A program made the translations under genes and the position numbers. This document shows positions 52,721 through 60,818 of a stretch of DNA of 64,000 nt, in pieces. The DNA is taken from contig NZ_MOBX01000002.1 in NCBI RefSeq assembly GCF_003732425.1, positions 245,257 through 309,256 of the forward strand, read 5' to 3'. How positions within the stretch are numbered: position 1 is the first letter of the stretch; each line of letters opens with the position of its first letter. The notes under the pieces are model-generated. The model did not search any database, had not been told where the DNA came from, and was given only the letters and a program-made list of their open reading frames with translations. The stretch is from Pseudomonas fluorescens (GTDB lineage Bacteria; Pseudomonadota; Gammaproteobacteria; Pseudomonadales; Pseudomonadaceae).

Positions 52721-53650
52721 CTAATGCCCTGACTGCCAAGGCTGCCCAAGCGAAACCGGCGCATACAACCGCGTCCGCAGCGCATCGCGCGACAACAACA
52801 CCAGCACCACAATCGTCGCGACATACGGCAGCATCGCCAGCAAACTCGACGGAATCGCCAGCCCCAACCCCTGCGCCACCAGGTGCAGGATGCTGGCGAG
52901 TCCAAACAAGTAAGCCCCAAGCAACAACCGCCACACTCGCCAACTGGCAAACACCACCAGCGCCAACGCGATCCAGCCACGTCCGGCAGTCATGTTCTCG
53001 GCCCACATCGGCGTGTACGCCAGCGATAGATACGCCCCGGCCAACCCGGCCATCGCCCCGCCAAACAGCACCGCCAGCGTGCGCACGGTCAACACCGGCA
53101 AACCCATCGCACTGGCCGCATCCGGGTTCTCGCCAACCGCTTGAATGATCAAGCCGACACGACTTTTGATGATCACCCACGCCACCAGCGCAAACAGCGC
53201 GAATGACAGATACACCAGCAGATCCTGAGCAAACAGCATCCGCCCGATCAGCGGAATCTCGCTCAAGTAAGGAATCGCCAACGGCTCAAACCCGGCCAGT
53301 GGTTTACCGACCCAAGCCGCCCCGACAAAGGTCGACAGCCCGACACCAAAAATCGTCAGCGCCAACCCGGTCGCCACCTGATTGGCGTTGAACACCAACG
53401 CCACCAAGGCAAACAGCGACGACAACAACATCCCGGCCAGCATCGCCAACAACACGCCAAGCCAGAGGTTGCCGCTGTTGAGCGCGACGATAAAACCGAT
53501 CACCGCGCCAAACAGCATCATCCCTTCCTGCCCGAGGTTGAGCACACCGCTCTTTTCGCAGATCAGTTCACCCAACGCCACCAGCAACAGCGGCGTGCCG
53601 CAACGCACCATGGCGTAGAAAATATTGCTCAACAGATCGATATCCATCAC
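52721..53650 (-). CDS. nucleoside-type ABC transporter permease 2
   Basis: 309 residues, about eight or nine helices, BPD_transp_2 family. GELICEKSGVLNLGQEGMMLFGAVIGF and GENPDAASAMGLPVLTVRTLAVLFGGAMAGLAGAYLSLAYTP are the family's coupling-loop signatures. It pairs with the neighbouring permease to form the membrane channel of a purine nucleoside importer. Its start overlaps the stop of permease 1 by 4 bases. Confidence 0.9.
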   Translation of the reverse strand: MMDIDLLSNIFYAMVRCGTPLLLVALGELICEKSGVLNLGQEGMMLFGAVIGFIVALNSGNLWLGVLLAMLAGMLLSSLFALVALVFNANQVATGLALTIFGVGLSTFVGAAWVGKPLAGFEPLAIPYLSEIPLIGRMLFAQDLLVYLSFALFALVAWVIIKSRVGLIIQAVGENPDAASAMGLPVLTVRTLAVLFGGAMAGLAGAYLSLAYTPMWAENMTAGRGWIALALVVFASWRVWRLLLGAYLFGLASILHLVAQGLGLAIPSSLLAMLPYVATIVVLVLLSRDALRTRLYAPVSLGQPWQSGH

Positions 53651-54753
53651 AGCGCTCCGGCGGTTACGGCAGTGGTCGACGTGCGCTTTACCCAGCGCAG
53701 ATTCAGGCGAGGCCGATAGAGGATCAACACGTCACAGGCGAGCAGAAAAAACAGCATCATTCCCTGAAACAACTGGGTGATCGCTTGCGGCAGATTCAGG
53801 GTCATTTGCGCGCTCTCGCCACCGATATACAGCAACGCCATCAGCAGACTGGAAAACAGAATCCCGATCGGATTCAGTCGCCCAAGAAAAGCCACGGTGA
53901 TTGCCGCATAGCCGTAACCCGGTGACACCTGCGGCACCAACTGGCCTATCGGCCCGGTGACTTCGCAAACGCCGGCCAGTCCGGCCAGCCCGCCGCTGAT
54001 CAATAGCGCAAGCCAGATCAAACGCTTCTCGCGAAAGCCGACAAATCCCGCCGCGCGCTTGTCCAGCCCAAGCACTTTGATCTGGAAACCGACAAAGCTT
54101 TTCTGCAACAACACCCACACCGCGACCAGTGCGAGCAGGGCGAAATACACCCCGGCATGCACGCGGCCATCCTCCATCAACAACGGCAAACGGCTGGCGT
54201 CGCCGAACATCGCCGACTCGGGAAAGTTGAACCCGGCCGGGTCCTTCAACGGCCCGTGGACGCAGAACAGCAGCAAGTTCAGGGCGATGTAATTGAGCAT
54301 GATGCTGGTAAGGATTTCGTTGGCGTTGAAGCGCGTGCGCAACCACGCCGTCAGCCCGGCCCACGCCGCGCCGGCGAGGGTGCCGGTGAGCAGGATCAAC
54401 ACCAGCGCCCAACGGCTTTGCATATCGATAATGTTTACCGCCAAGGCACTGCCGGCGAGTGCGCCGAGGAGCAGTTGACCTTCGGCGCCGATGTTCCAGA
54501 TTCGCGCCTGATACGCCACCGCCAGACCGAGTGCGCAGAGCAGAATCGGCAGCGCTTTGACCAGCAGTTCGGAGACGCCATACAAGTCGCTGACCGGTGC
54601 GATCAACAGCGTGTGCAAGGTTTGCAGCGGATCGTGGCCGAGGGCGATGAACAGCAGCGAGCCGCAGCCGAGCGTCAGCGCCGCCGCCAATAACGGCGAG
54701 CACCACAGCATCAGGCGCGATTGCTGGCCACGGGGTTCGAGGGAAAGCAGCAT
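53647..54753 (-). CDS. nucleoside-type ABC transporter permease 1
   Basis: 368 residues from the ATG at 54753 (GGAG upstream); the longer frame is a shadow of the ATPase gene. About ten helices. AYQARIWNIGAEGQLLLGALAGSA and the loop KVLGLDKRAAGFVGFREKRLIWLALLISGGLAGLAGVCEVTG are typical of YufP/BmpC-like permeases. Middle gene of the ATPase-permease-permease operon. Confidence 0.9.
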   Translation of the reverse strand: MLLSLEPRGQQSRLMLWCSPLLAAALTLGCGSLLFIALGHDPLQTLHTLLIAPVSDLYGVSELLVKALPILLCALGLAVAYQARIWNIGAEGQLLLGALAGSALAVNIIDMQSRWALVLILLTGTLAGAAWAGLTAWLRTRFNANEILTSIMLNYIALNLLLFCVHGPLKDPAGFNFPESAMFGDASRLPLLMEDGRVHAGVYFALLALVAVWVLLQKSFVGFQIKVLGLDKRAAGFVGFREKRLIWLALLISGGLAGLAGVCEVTGPIGQLVPQVSPGYGYAAITVAFLGRLNPIGILFSSLLMALLYIGGESAQMTLNLPQAITQLFQGMMLFFLLACDVLILYRPRLNLRWVKRTSTTAVTAGAL

Positions 54754-54766
54754 GTGTATAACTCCG

Positions 54767-56314
54767 TTAAACCGTGGCGGCTGAGGGTGTGTGGTCGAAC
54801 TGGCCGGCCATCCAGCCGCCAACGTCGCTGAGTTGGGTCGCGCTGGTGTCTTGCAGTGCCGACAGACGCCCGCCGCACAATGCGCCGAGGCGGTCGCTGA
54901 TCTGGAACAGTTCATCGAGGTCTTCGGAGATCACCAGAATCGCCGCGCCGGCATCGCGCAACGCAATCAGTGCGCGGTGGATGGTCGCAGCGGCGCCGAC
55001 GTCGACGCCCCAAGTCGGGTGCGCGGCGATCAGCAGTTTCGGTTGCTGAAGGATTTCCCGGCCGAGGATGAATTTCTGCAGATTGCCGCCCGACAGACTG
55101 CGCGCGGCGGTTTGCGTGTCCGGGGTTTTCACGCCGAAGCGCTGGATGATCTGTCGGGCGAGTGCTTCGACTTTGCCGCGCTCGATCAAACCGTGGCTGA
55201 CCAAACCTTGCTGGAAAGCGGTGAGGAGGGCGTTGTCCGCCAGACTCAATTCCGGCACCGCGCCGTGACCGAGGCGTTCGGCGGGCACGAAAGCCAGGCC
55301 CAGTTTGCGCCGGGCATCCGGGCGCAAGTCGGCAACGTTCTGCGCAGAGAATCGGATGGTCGCGGCTTCGGCCCGCGGCAGGGTATGTTCGCCGCTGAGC
55401 AGGGCGAGCAATTCATCCTGACCATTGCCCGCGACCCCGGCGATGCCGACGATTTCACCGCTGCGCACTTCCAGAGCGATGTCCGTCAGCGAGCAGCCGA
55501 ACGGATCCGGGTTGTGCCAACTCAATCCGTTCACCTGCAAAAATGCCGCGTCGCCGCTGACCTTCGGATAGTCGCCAATCAACGCCGCTGCTTCACCCAC
55601 CATCAATTGCGCCAATTGCTGATCCGAGCACTCCGCTGGCCGGCAATGCCCGGCCACGCGTCCGCCGCGCAGAACCGTCGCGCTATGACACAACGCGCGT
55701 ACTTCAGCGAGTTTGTGGCTGATAAACAGAATGCTGCAGCCCTCGGCGGCGAGACGGCGCAGGGTGATGAATAATTCGTCGGCCTCTTGCGGCGTCAGCA
55801 CCGAGGTTGGCTCATCGAGAATCAGCAGGCGAATGTCCTGCATCAGGCAGCGAACGATCTCCACCCGTTGCCGTTCGCCGATCGACAGGCTGTGGACAAG
55901 TCGCTCCGGCTCCAGTGCCATGCCGTAGCGGCGCGACACTTCGCGGATCTTCGGTTCCAGTTGTTTCGGCGTGCCGGCTGTTGCGCCCATCGCCAAAGCA
56001 ATGTTCTGCGCCACGCTAAGGGTTTCGAACAGCGAGAAATGCTGGAACACCATGCCGATGCCCAACTGCCGCGCCTGGGCTGGGTTGCGGATATTCACTG
56101 GCTGACCTTGCCAGAGCATCTCCCCGGCATCAGCGTGGGTGACGCCGTAGATAATCTTCATCAAGGTACTTTTGCCCGCGCCGTTTTCACCAAGCAGGGC
56201 GTGGATTTCCCCCGGCGCGATGCTCAGGTCGATGGCGTCATTGGCCAGACAACCGGGGTAGCGTTTGCTGATATGGCGCAATTGCAGGCGCGCGATGGGA
56301 GGGGCGATTGGCAT
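54767..56314 (-). CDS. nucleoside-type ABC transporter ATP-binding protein (double domain)
   Basis: 515 residues, two fused ABC domains as in YufO/RbsA. Domain 1 has intact Walker A GENGAGKST, signature LSIGERQRVEIVRCL and Walker B LLILDEPTSVLTPQEAD. Domain 2 has a degenerate Walker A (GVAGNGQDELL) and signature LSGGNLQKFILGREI, the usual asymmetry of this family. First gene of the operon. It drives uptake of purine nucleosides or bases with the BMP protein. Confidence 0.92.
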   Translation of the reverse strand: MPIAPPIARLQLRHISKRYPGCLANDAIDLSIAPGEIHALLGENGAGKSTLMKIIYGVTHADAGEMLWQGQPVNIRNPAQARQLGIGMVFQHFSLFETLSVAQNIALAMGATAGTPKQLEPKIREVSRRYGMALEPERLVHSLSIGERQRVEIVRCLMQDIRLLILDEPTSVLTPQEADELFITLRRLAAEGCSILFISHKLAEVRALCHSATVLRGGRVAGHCRPAECSDQQLAQLMVGEAAALIGDYPKVSGDAAFLQVNGLSWHNPDPFGCSLTDIALEVRSGEIVGIAGVAGNGQDELLALLSGEHTLPRAEAATIRFSAQNVADLRPDARRKLGLAFVPAERLGHGAVPELSLADNALLTAFQQGLVSHGLIERGKVEALARQIIQRFGVKTPDTQTAARSLSGGNLQKFILGREILQQPKLLIAAHPTWGVDVGAAATIHRALIALRDAGAAILVISEDLDELFQISDRLGALCGGRLSALQDTSATQLSDVGGWMAGQFDHTPSAATV

Positions 56315-56911
56315 GACAGGCTCGACTTGCTTTGGAGTTGTGCCTGTGGATAAAGCAATTTCCTGGCCATTGAGTCAGGAACGCGAGCGGGCCGCGTGTG
56401 CGAGCACTTGGCGTAGAGCATTCAGGGCTGATTCACGCATGACGACGGCACCAATTCAGAGCAAAGCCGTTGATCGGGCGCCAGTTTTGCCCGTCGCGAT
56501 CTGATCAAAAAACGAGCAATCCCTTGGGGACTAGATGGATCCAGCGACTGCGCCAGCCATGAACGGGTTATCCACAGCTTGTTCCACAGTTATTGTGCGC
56601 AAGCTGTAAACCCGGGCATAAGCACTGCAGTGCTTTCTTCTAATGGTGATAAACACCGCTAACTGACTGTTTCTGTTTGAAATTTTCGTTTTGTCGGGTG
56701 ATTTGAACGAAAAGTGAACAAACCGCGCAAAGCCACGTGACAGAAGGGTTACAGCGGAATGTACTCAGGTTATCCACAGTCGGGTGCACAGCAGATGTGG
56801 GCAAGTCTGTGGAATAACAAAATTCGGGATCGCCCCAAAAGATCGCAGCCTTCGGTAGGGGAACGTATTTCAAGTAGAAGCTGCGGAACGCTGCGATCTT
56901 TTGAGCTTGTT
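56315..56911. other. gene-free region with DnaA-box-like cluster and AT-rich core
   Basis: 597 bases without a credible gene between the ABC ATPase start and the convergent-end side of the YigZ gene. It holds three perfect TTATCCACA 9-mers (56345-56353 reverse, 56568-56576, 56770-56778), weaker TGTTCCACA at 56580-56588 and TTATTCCACA reverse at 56808-56817, and an AT-rich stretch at about 56635-56720. A degenerate family B REP pair lies at 56837-56903. Confidence 0.6.
56837..56903. repeat. degenerate REP pair (family B)
   Basis: AAAAGATCGCAGCCTTCGG and the decayed inverse AAGCTGCGGAACGCTGCGAT, downstream of the YigZ gene. Confidence 0.7.
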
Positions 56912-57493
56912 TCACCGCTGCAAAAGAATCCGCCCACGGCTCAAATCAGCTAGCTGGGTTTGCAAGACATCGATCTGCGCCTCACTCACTGCCAACTTCA
57001 ACTCCACACCATTGGCGGTAAAGTTCTCCTCCACTACCAACCCACCCAGATCCGCGACCCGCAACTTCACCAGCGGCAACTCGGCAAACCCGCAGGCGCA
57101 ACTCAACGGTACCCGGCTGATCAACTCAATCTTCGCCGCCGTCTGCAGGCACTTGTTTGCCCCACCGCCATAAGCCCGGGCCAAACCGCCAGTGCCGAGT
57201 TGAATGCCGCCGTACCAACGGATCACCAACACCGCGACCTGATCGCAATCCTGCGCTTCAATCGCCGCCAGAATCGGTCGCCCGGCCGTGCCGCCGGGTT
57301 CGCCGTCGTCATTGCTGCGATATTGATCGCCGAGTTTCCATGCCCAGCAGTTGTGCGAGGCGTTCAGATCGCTGTACTGCTCGAAAAACGCCTGCGCCTC
57401 GGCAGGACTGCCGATCGGCGTGGCGAAAGTGATAAAGCGGCTTTTGCGAATCTCTTCGCGGTACTCGCAAAAACCGCTGAGGGTGAAAGGCAT
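56912..57493 (-). CDS. yigZ: YigZ/IMPACT family protein
   Basis: 193 residues. IRKSRFITFATPIGSPAEAQAFFE, then SNDDGEPGGTAGRPILAAIE and VIRWYGGIQLGTGGLARAYGG are the UPF0029 (IMPACT) motifs; a smaller C-terminal DUF1949 domain follows. The bacterial role is unsettled, with proposals around translation or proteolysis control. It ends 7 bases... upstream neighbour is the RutR-like gene, whose stop is 7 bases before the YigZ start, so the two are likely co-transcribed. Confidence 0.9.
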   Translation of the reverse strand: MPFTLSGFCEYREEIRKSRFITFATPIGSPAEAQAFFEQYSDLNASHNCWAWKLGDQYRSNDDGEPGGTAGRPILAAIEAQDCDQVAVLVIRWYGGIQLGTGGLARAYGGGANKCLQTAAKIELISRVPLSCACGFAELPLVKLRVADLGGLVVEENFTANGVELKLAVSEAQIDVLQTQLADLSRGRILLQR

Positions 57494-57500
57494 AAACGTC

Positions 57501-58151
57501 TTATAGAGGAGGAGTGAGGCCGCAGCCTTTGAGAATGATGCGGATCAGGTTGTCGCCGGCGTCTTCCATGTCCTGCTTGGTCAGTTTGCTGCGACCGCTG
57601 ACGCGGCAGATCTGCGTGGCGAAGTCAGCGTAATGCTGGGTGCTGCCCCACAACAGGAAGATCAGGTGCACCGGGTCGACCGGGTCCATTTTGCCCGCAT
57701 CGATCCACGCCTGAAACACCGCCGCGCGGCCAGTGAACCAGGCGCGATAATCCTGATTGAAATATTCGCTCAGGCATTCGCCACCGCTGATCACTTCCAT
57801 CGCAAAAATCCGCGAAGCCTGTGGCTGACGACGGGAGAATTCCATCTTGGCGCGGATGTAGCGGGTCAGCGCTTCAGCCGGATCGTCCTCGGCGGTGAGG
57901 GTGTTGAAGGTGCTGTCCCACAACTCGATGATGTTGCTCAGCACCGCCACGTACAAGCCAAGCTTGTTGGTGAAGTAGTAATGCAGGTTCGCTTTGGGCA
58001 ACCCGGCATTCTGGGCGATGGTGTTCATGCTGGTGCCTTTGTACCCGTGACGGGCGAACTCGTCTTCGGCGGCTTTGAGGATGGTCTCTTCGTTCTTCTG
58101 ACGAATGCGGCTGGCGGGTTTGCCGCCATGGGCTGGGACTTCAAAGGTCAT
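57501..58151 (-). CDS. TetR-family regulator, RutR-like
   Basis: 216 residues from the ATG at 58151. HTH EDEFARHGYKGTSMNTIAQNAGLPKANLHYYFTNKLGLY, then YIRAKMEFSRRQPQASRIFAMEVISGG and PVHLIFLLWGSTQHYADFA, which closely match my memory of the C-terminal domain of E. coli RutR, a uracil/thymine-responsive repressor. It lies 88 bases downstream of an NCS2 permease gene read in the same direction, so pyrimidine or purine control of transport is plausible. Confidence 0.9.
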   Translation of the reverse strand: MTFEVPAHGGKPASRIRQKNEETILKAAEDEFARHGYKGTSMNTIAQNAGLPKANLHYYFTNKLGLYVAVLSNIIELWDSTFNTLTAEDDPAEALTRYIRAKMEFSRRQPQASRIFAMEVISGGECLSEYFNQDYRAWFTGRAAVFQAWIDAGKMDPVDPVHLIFLLWGSTQHYADFATQICRVSGRSKLTKQDMEDAGDNLIRIILKGCGLTPPL

Positions 58152-58239
58152 AGGCACTTCCGGGTTTGTCTGTGGGTGCAACCAGTTGCGTTGATAGCGC
58201 ACCCACAGGCATCCGACAAGTCCTTGTGCGATAAAACCG

Positions 58240-59628
58240 TTACGCCTGTTCGATCTTGTTCAGCGGCGCATGCGCTTCAGCGGCCTCGGTTTTCGACTCT
58301 GGCAGCAGCATGCACAAGGCGATTGCCGTCAAACCACCGCTGGTGATCGCCGAGTCGAACAGGTTCTGCACCAGTTTCGGCAGCAGATGCAGCAGGTTCG
58401 GTTGCGCGGCAATGCCCAGGCCGACGCCGAACGAGGTGGCGATGATCAACATGCTGCGCCGATCCAGCGGTGACTGCGCGAGAATGCGCACACCGGCAGC
58501 GGCCACCGCACCGAACATCACCAGGGTTGCGCCGCCCAGTACCGGTTTCGGAATCTGTTGCAGCACCGCGCCGATCATTGGAAACAGACCGAGGCAAAAC
58601 AGAATCGCGCCGATGTACAACCCGACATAGCGACTGGCAACCCCGGTCAACTGGATCACGCCGTTGTTCTGCGCAAACGTGGTGTTGGGGAAAGCGCTGA
58701 AGGTCGCGGCGATCATGCAACTGACGCCATCGCCGAGTACGCCACCGCGCAGGCGGTTTATATAAGAAGGGCCGCTGATCGGCTGACGAGCGAGCATGCA
58801 ATTGGCGGTAAGGTCACCGACGGTTTCGATGGTGCTGATCAGATAAATCAGCGCGACCGGCAGGAAAGCTGTCCAGTCGAAGCTGAAGCCAAACCTGAAC
58901 GGCGTAGGAAAACTCACCAGCGGCAAGTCAGGCAACGGCTGCGGCAGCAGTTTCCCACTGAACCAGGCGGCCAGACTGCCCAGCACCAGTCCGATGATGA
59001 TTGCGGACAAGCGCACCCACGGTGTATTCGAGCGGTTGAGCAGAATGATCGTCAGCAACACAAACACGCCCAGCGCCAGATTGCCCGGCGCACCGAAGTC
59101 CGGCGCGTTGAAACCACCGCCGAGATCAGTGATGCCGACCTTGATCAGGCTGATGCCGATCAGGGTGATGACGATGCCGGTCACCAGCGGTGTCACCACG
59201 CGACGCAATTGGCCGATGAAACGGCTGAGGACGATTTGCACGATTGCGCCGAAAAAGCACACACCGAAGATCATCGCCAGAATGTCTTCCGGGCTGCCGC
59301 CACGTTGCTTGACCAGAAAACCAGCGGAGAGCACCGCACCGAGAAAGGCGAAGCTGGTGCCTTGCAGACAAATCATCCCCGCGCCGATGCCGAACGGTCG
59401 CCGCGCCTGAATAAAGGTGCCGACGCCCGAAACCATCAACGCCATGCTGATCAAGTAAGGCAAATATGCGGTCAACCCGAGCGCTGAGCCAATCACCAGC
59501 GGCGGGGTGATGATGCCGACGAAACTGGCGAGCACGTGTTGCAGCGCGGCAAGAATGGCGGCGGCGGGTTTGGGGCGGTCGTTGAGGCCGTAGATCAGGT
59601 CGCTGGACTGTGCGGAATCTGGCTGCAT
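58240..59628 (-). CDS. NCS2 nucleobase:cation symporter (xanthine/urate/uracil permease)
   Basis: 462 residues, about fourteen helices. The NCS2 signature QNNGVIQLTGVASRYVG is present, as are FSAFPNTTFAQNN and ETVGDLTANCML around the substrate site. Close relatives import xanthine, urate or uracil with H+ or Na+. The leader contains a perfect Crc/Hfq A-rich motif (AACAAGAA, 59639-59646) 11-18 bases before the ATG, pointing to catabolite repression. RutR-like gene follows. Confidence 0.9.
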   Translation of the reverse strand: MQPDSAQSSDLIYGLNDRPKPAAAILAALQHVLASFVGIITPPLVIGSALGLTAYLPYLISMALMVSGVGTFIQARRPFGIGAGMICLQGTSFAFLGAVLSAGFLVKQRGGSPEDILAMIFGVCFFGAIVQIVLSRFIGQLRRVVTPLVTGIVITLIGISLIKVGITDLGGGFNAPDFGAPGNLALGVFVLLTIILLNRSNTPWVRLSAIIIGLVLGSLAAWFSGKLLPQPLPDLPLVSFPTPFRFGFSFDWTAFLPVALIYLISTIETVGDLTANCMLARQPISGPSYINRLRGGVLGDGVSCMIAATFSAFPNTTFAQNNGVIQLTGVASRYVGLYIGAILFCLGLFPMIGAVLQQIPKPVLGGATLVMFGAVAAAGVRILAQSPLDRRSMLIIATSFGVGLGIAAQPNLLHLLPKLVQNLFDSAITSGGLTAIALCMLLPESKTEAAEAHAPLNKIEQA

Positions 59629-59638
59629 GGCTTAAGGC

Positions 59639-59646
59639 TTCTTGTT
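59639..59646 (-). promoter_or_regulatory. candidate Hfq/Crc target of the NCS2 permease mRNA
   Basis: AACAAGAA fits the AANAANAA catabolite activity motif and lies in the translation initiation region. Confidence 0.5.
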
Positions 59647-59719
59647 GAAGGATCGGGGTTGATCCTGCTTTGCAAAAAGCTGTCCACTTGCTCAGCTTTA
59701 TCGGCGAATAACCCCCAAA

Positions 59720-59757
59720 TGTAGGAGCTGCCGAAGGCTGCGATCTTTTGATCTTGC
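59720..59757 (+). repeat. single REP (family B)
   Basis: GTAGGAGCTGCCGAAGGCTG then CGATCTTTTGATCTTG directly next to the bauR stop codon. Confidence 0.88.
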
Positions 59758-59759
59758 TT

Positions 59760-60680
59760 TCAACGTGTCGCCGCCAGACTCTCCAAAAAGCTTTCCAGCA
59801 CCAAATGAGGGCGCCGGCCCTTGCGCGTGACCGATGCGAGGCTCAGGTCATAAAAACGGGTTTGCGATTTCAACGCACGCAAGCGACCTTGCTGCACCCA
59901 AAGACTGGCGTAATGATCCGGCAAATAGCCGATGTAACGCCCGGTCAAAATCAAAAACGCCATGCCCTCACGGTCGGAAGCACTCGCTGTGCAATTGAGC
60001 GCCTGGTAATGCGCCTGAATCTCCGCCGGCAAACGAAAGGTCGGTGCGATCGCGTCCTGACTGTTAAGGCGTTCGTCATCCAGTTGCTTGTCATCGACAT
60101 AAAACAGCGGGTGGCCAACAGCGCAATAAAGCAGCGAACGCTCGCTGTACAACGGCTGATACTCCAGCCCCGACAAGGCACTGGCCTGCGGTACCACGCC
60201 GACATGCAAACGCCCATCGAGCACACCTTGCTCGACTTCATTGGGCGCAATCATGCGAATCTGGATCTGCACATCCGGCCCGCGCTCCTTCAACTGAGCG
60301 AGGGCGTGGGTGATGCGCATGTGGGGGAGGGTGACGAGGTTGTCGGTAAGGCCGATGATCAACTCACCGCGCAAATGCTGGTGCAGGCCGTTGACCTCGG
60401 TGCGAAAACTTTCCAGCGCACTTAACAGTTGCAGTGCCGACTGATACACCTCGCGGCCTTCTTCGGTCAGCGAAAACCCGGCGCGACCGCGCTGGCACAG
60501 ACGCAAACCGAGGCGCTGTTCCAGATCGCTCATCTGTTGGCTGATCGCCGAACGGCCGATGCCGAGCACGGTTTCCGCTGCCGAGAAGCCGCCGCACTCC
60601 ACCACGCTGCGGAAAATCCGCAACAAGCGGATATCAAAATCACTGACCTGGGCCAGCGGATCGGGGCGGCGGCTGCTCAT
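59760..60680 (-). CDS. bauR: LysR-family regulator BauR
   Basis: 306 residues from the ATG at 60680 (a TTG eight codons upstream is possible). HTH VSDFDIRLLRIFRSVVECGGFSAAETVLGIGRSAISQQMSDLEQRLGLRL, then a LysR effector domain. It is divergent from the beta-alanine aminotransferase gene, the arrangement of bauR/bauA in P. aeruginosa, where BauR activates beta-alanine catabolism. AACAACAAG sits directly before the ATG and resembles a Crc/Hfq site. Confidence 0.87.
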   Translation of the reverse strand: MSSRRPDPLAQVSDFDIRLLRIFRSVVECGGFSAAETVLGIGRSAISQQMSDLEQRLGLRLCQRGRAGFSLTEEGREVYQSALQLLSALESFRTEVNGLHQHLRGELIIGLTDNLVTLPHMRITHALAQLKERGPDVQIQIRMIAPNEVEQGVLDGRLHVGVVPQASALSGLEYQPLYSERSLLYCAVGHPLFYVDDKQLDDERLNSQDAIAPTFRLPAEIQAHYQALNCTASASDREGMAFLILTGRYIGYLPDHYASLWVQQGRLRALKSQTRFYDLSLASVTRKGRRPHLVLESFLESLAATR

Positions 60681-60689
60681 CTTGTTGTT
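60681..60689 (-). promoter_or_regulatory. candidate Hfq/Crc target at the bauR start
   Basis: AACAACAAG, matching AANAANAA, abuts the bauR ATG; it would block initiation if bound. Confidence 0.45.
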
Positions 60690-60818
60690 CTCATTGTTTA
60701 GCAATGTTCTAACTGAAGGTTAGAAGAGTTGGATTTCACCGACTTTATCGCCGTGGCAATTTAGCTGCAACAACGCTTTCTATCTCTCTGAAGCTTATGC
60801 CCTGCGAGGTTTTGCCCG

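Noticed and set aside
56315..56911. Calling the region the chromosomal oriC
   Set aside because: Pseudomonas oriC lies by rpmH/dnaA, which are not here. Only the box cluster is reported, as a finding.
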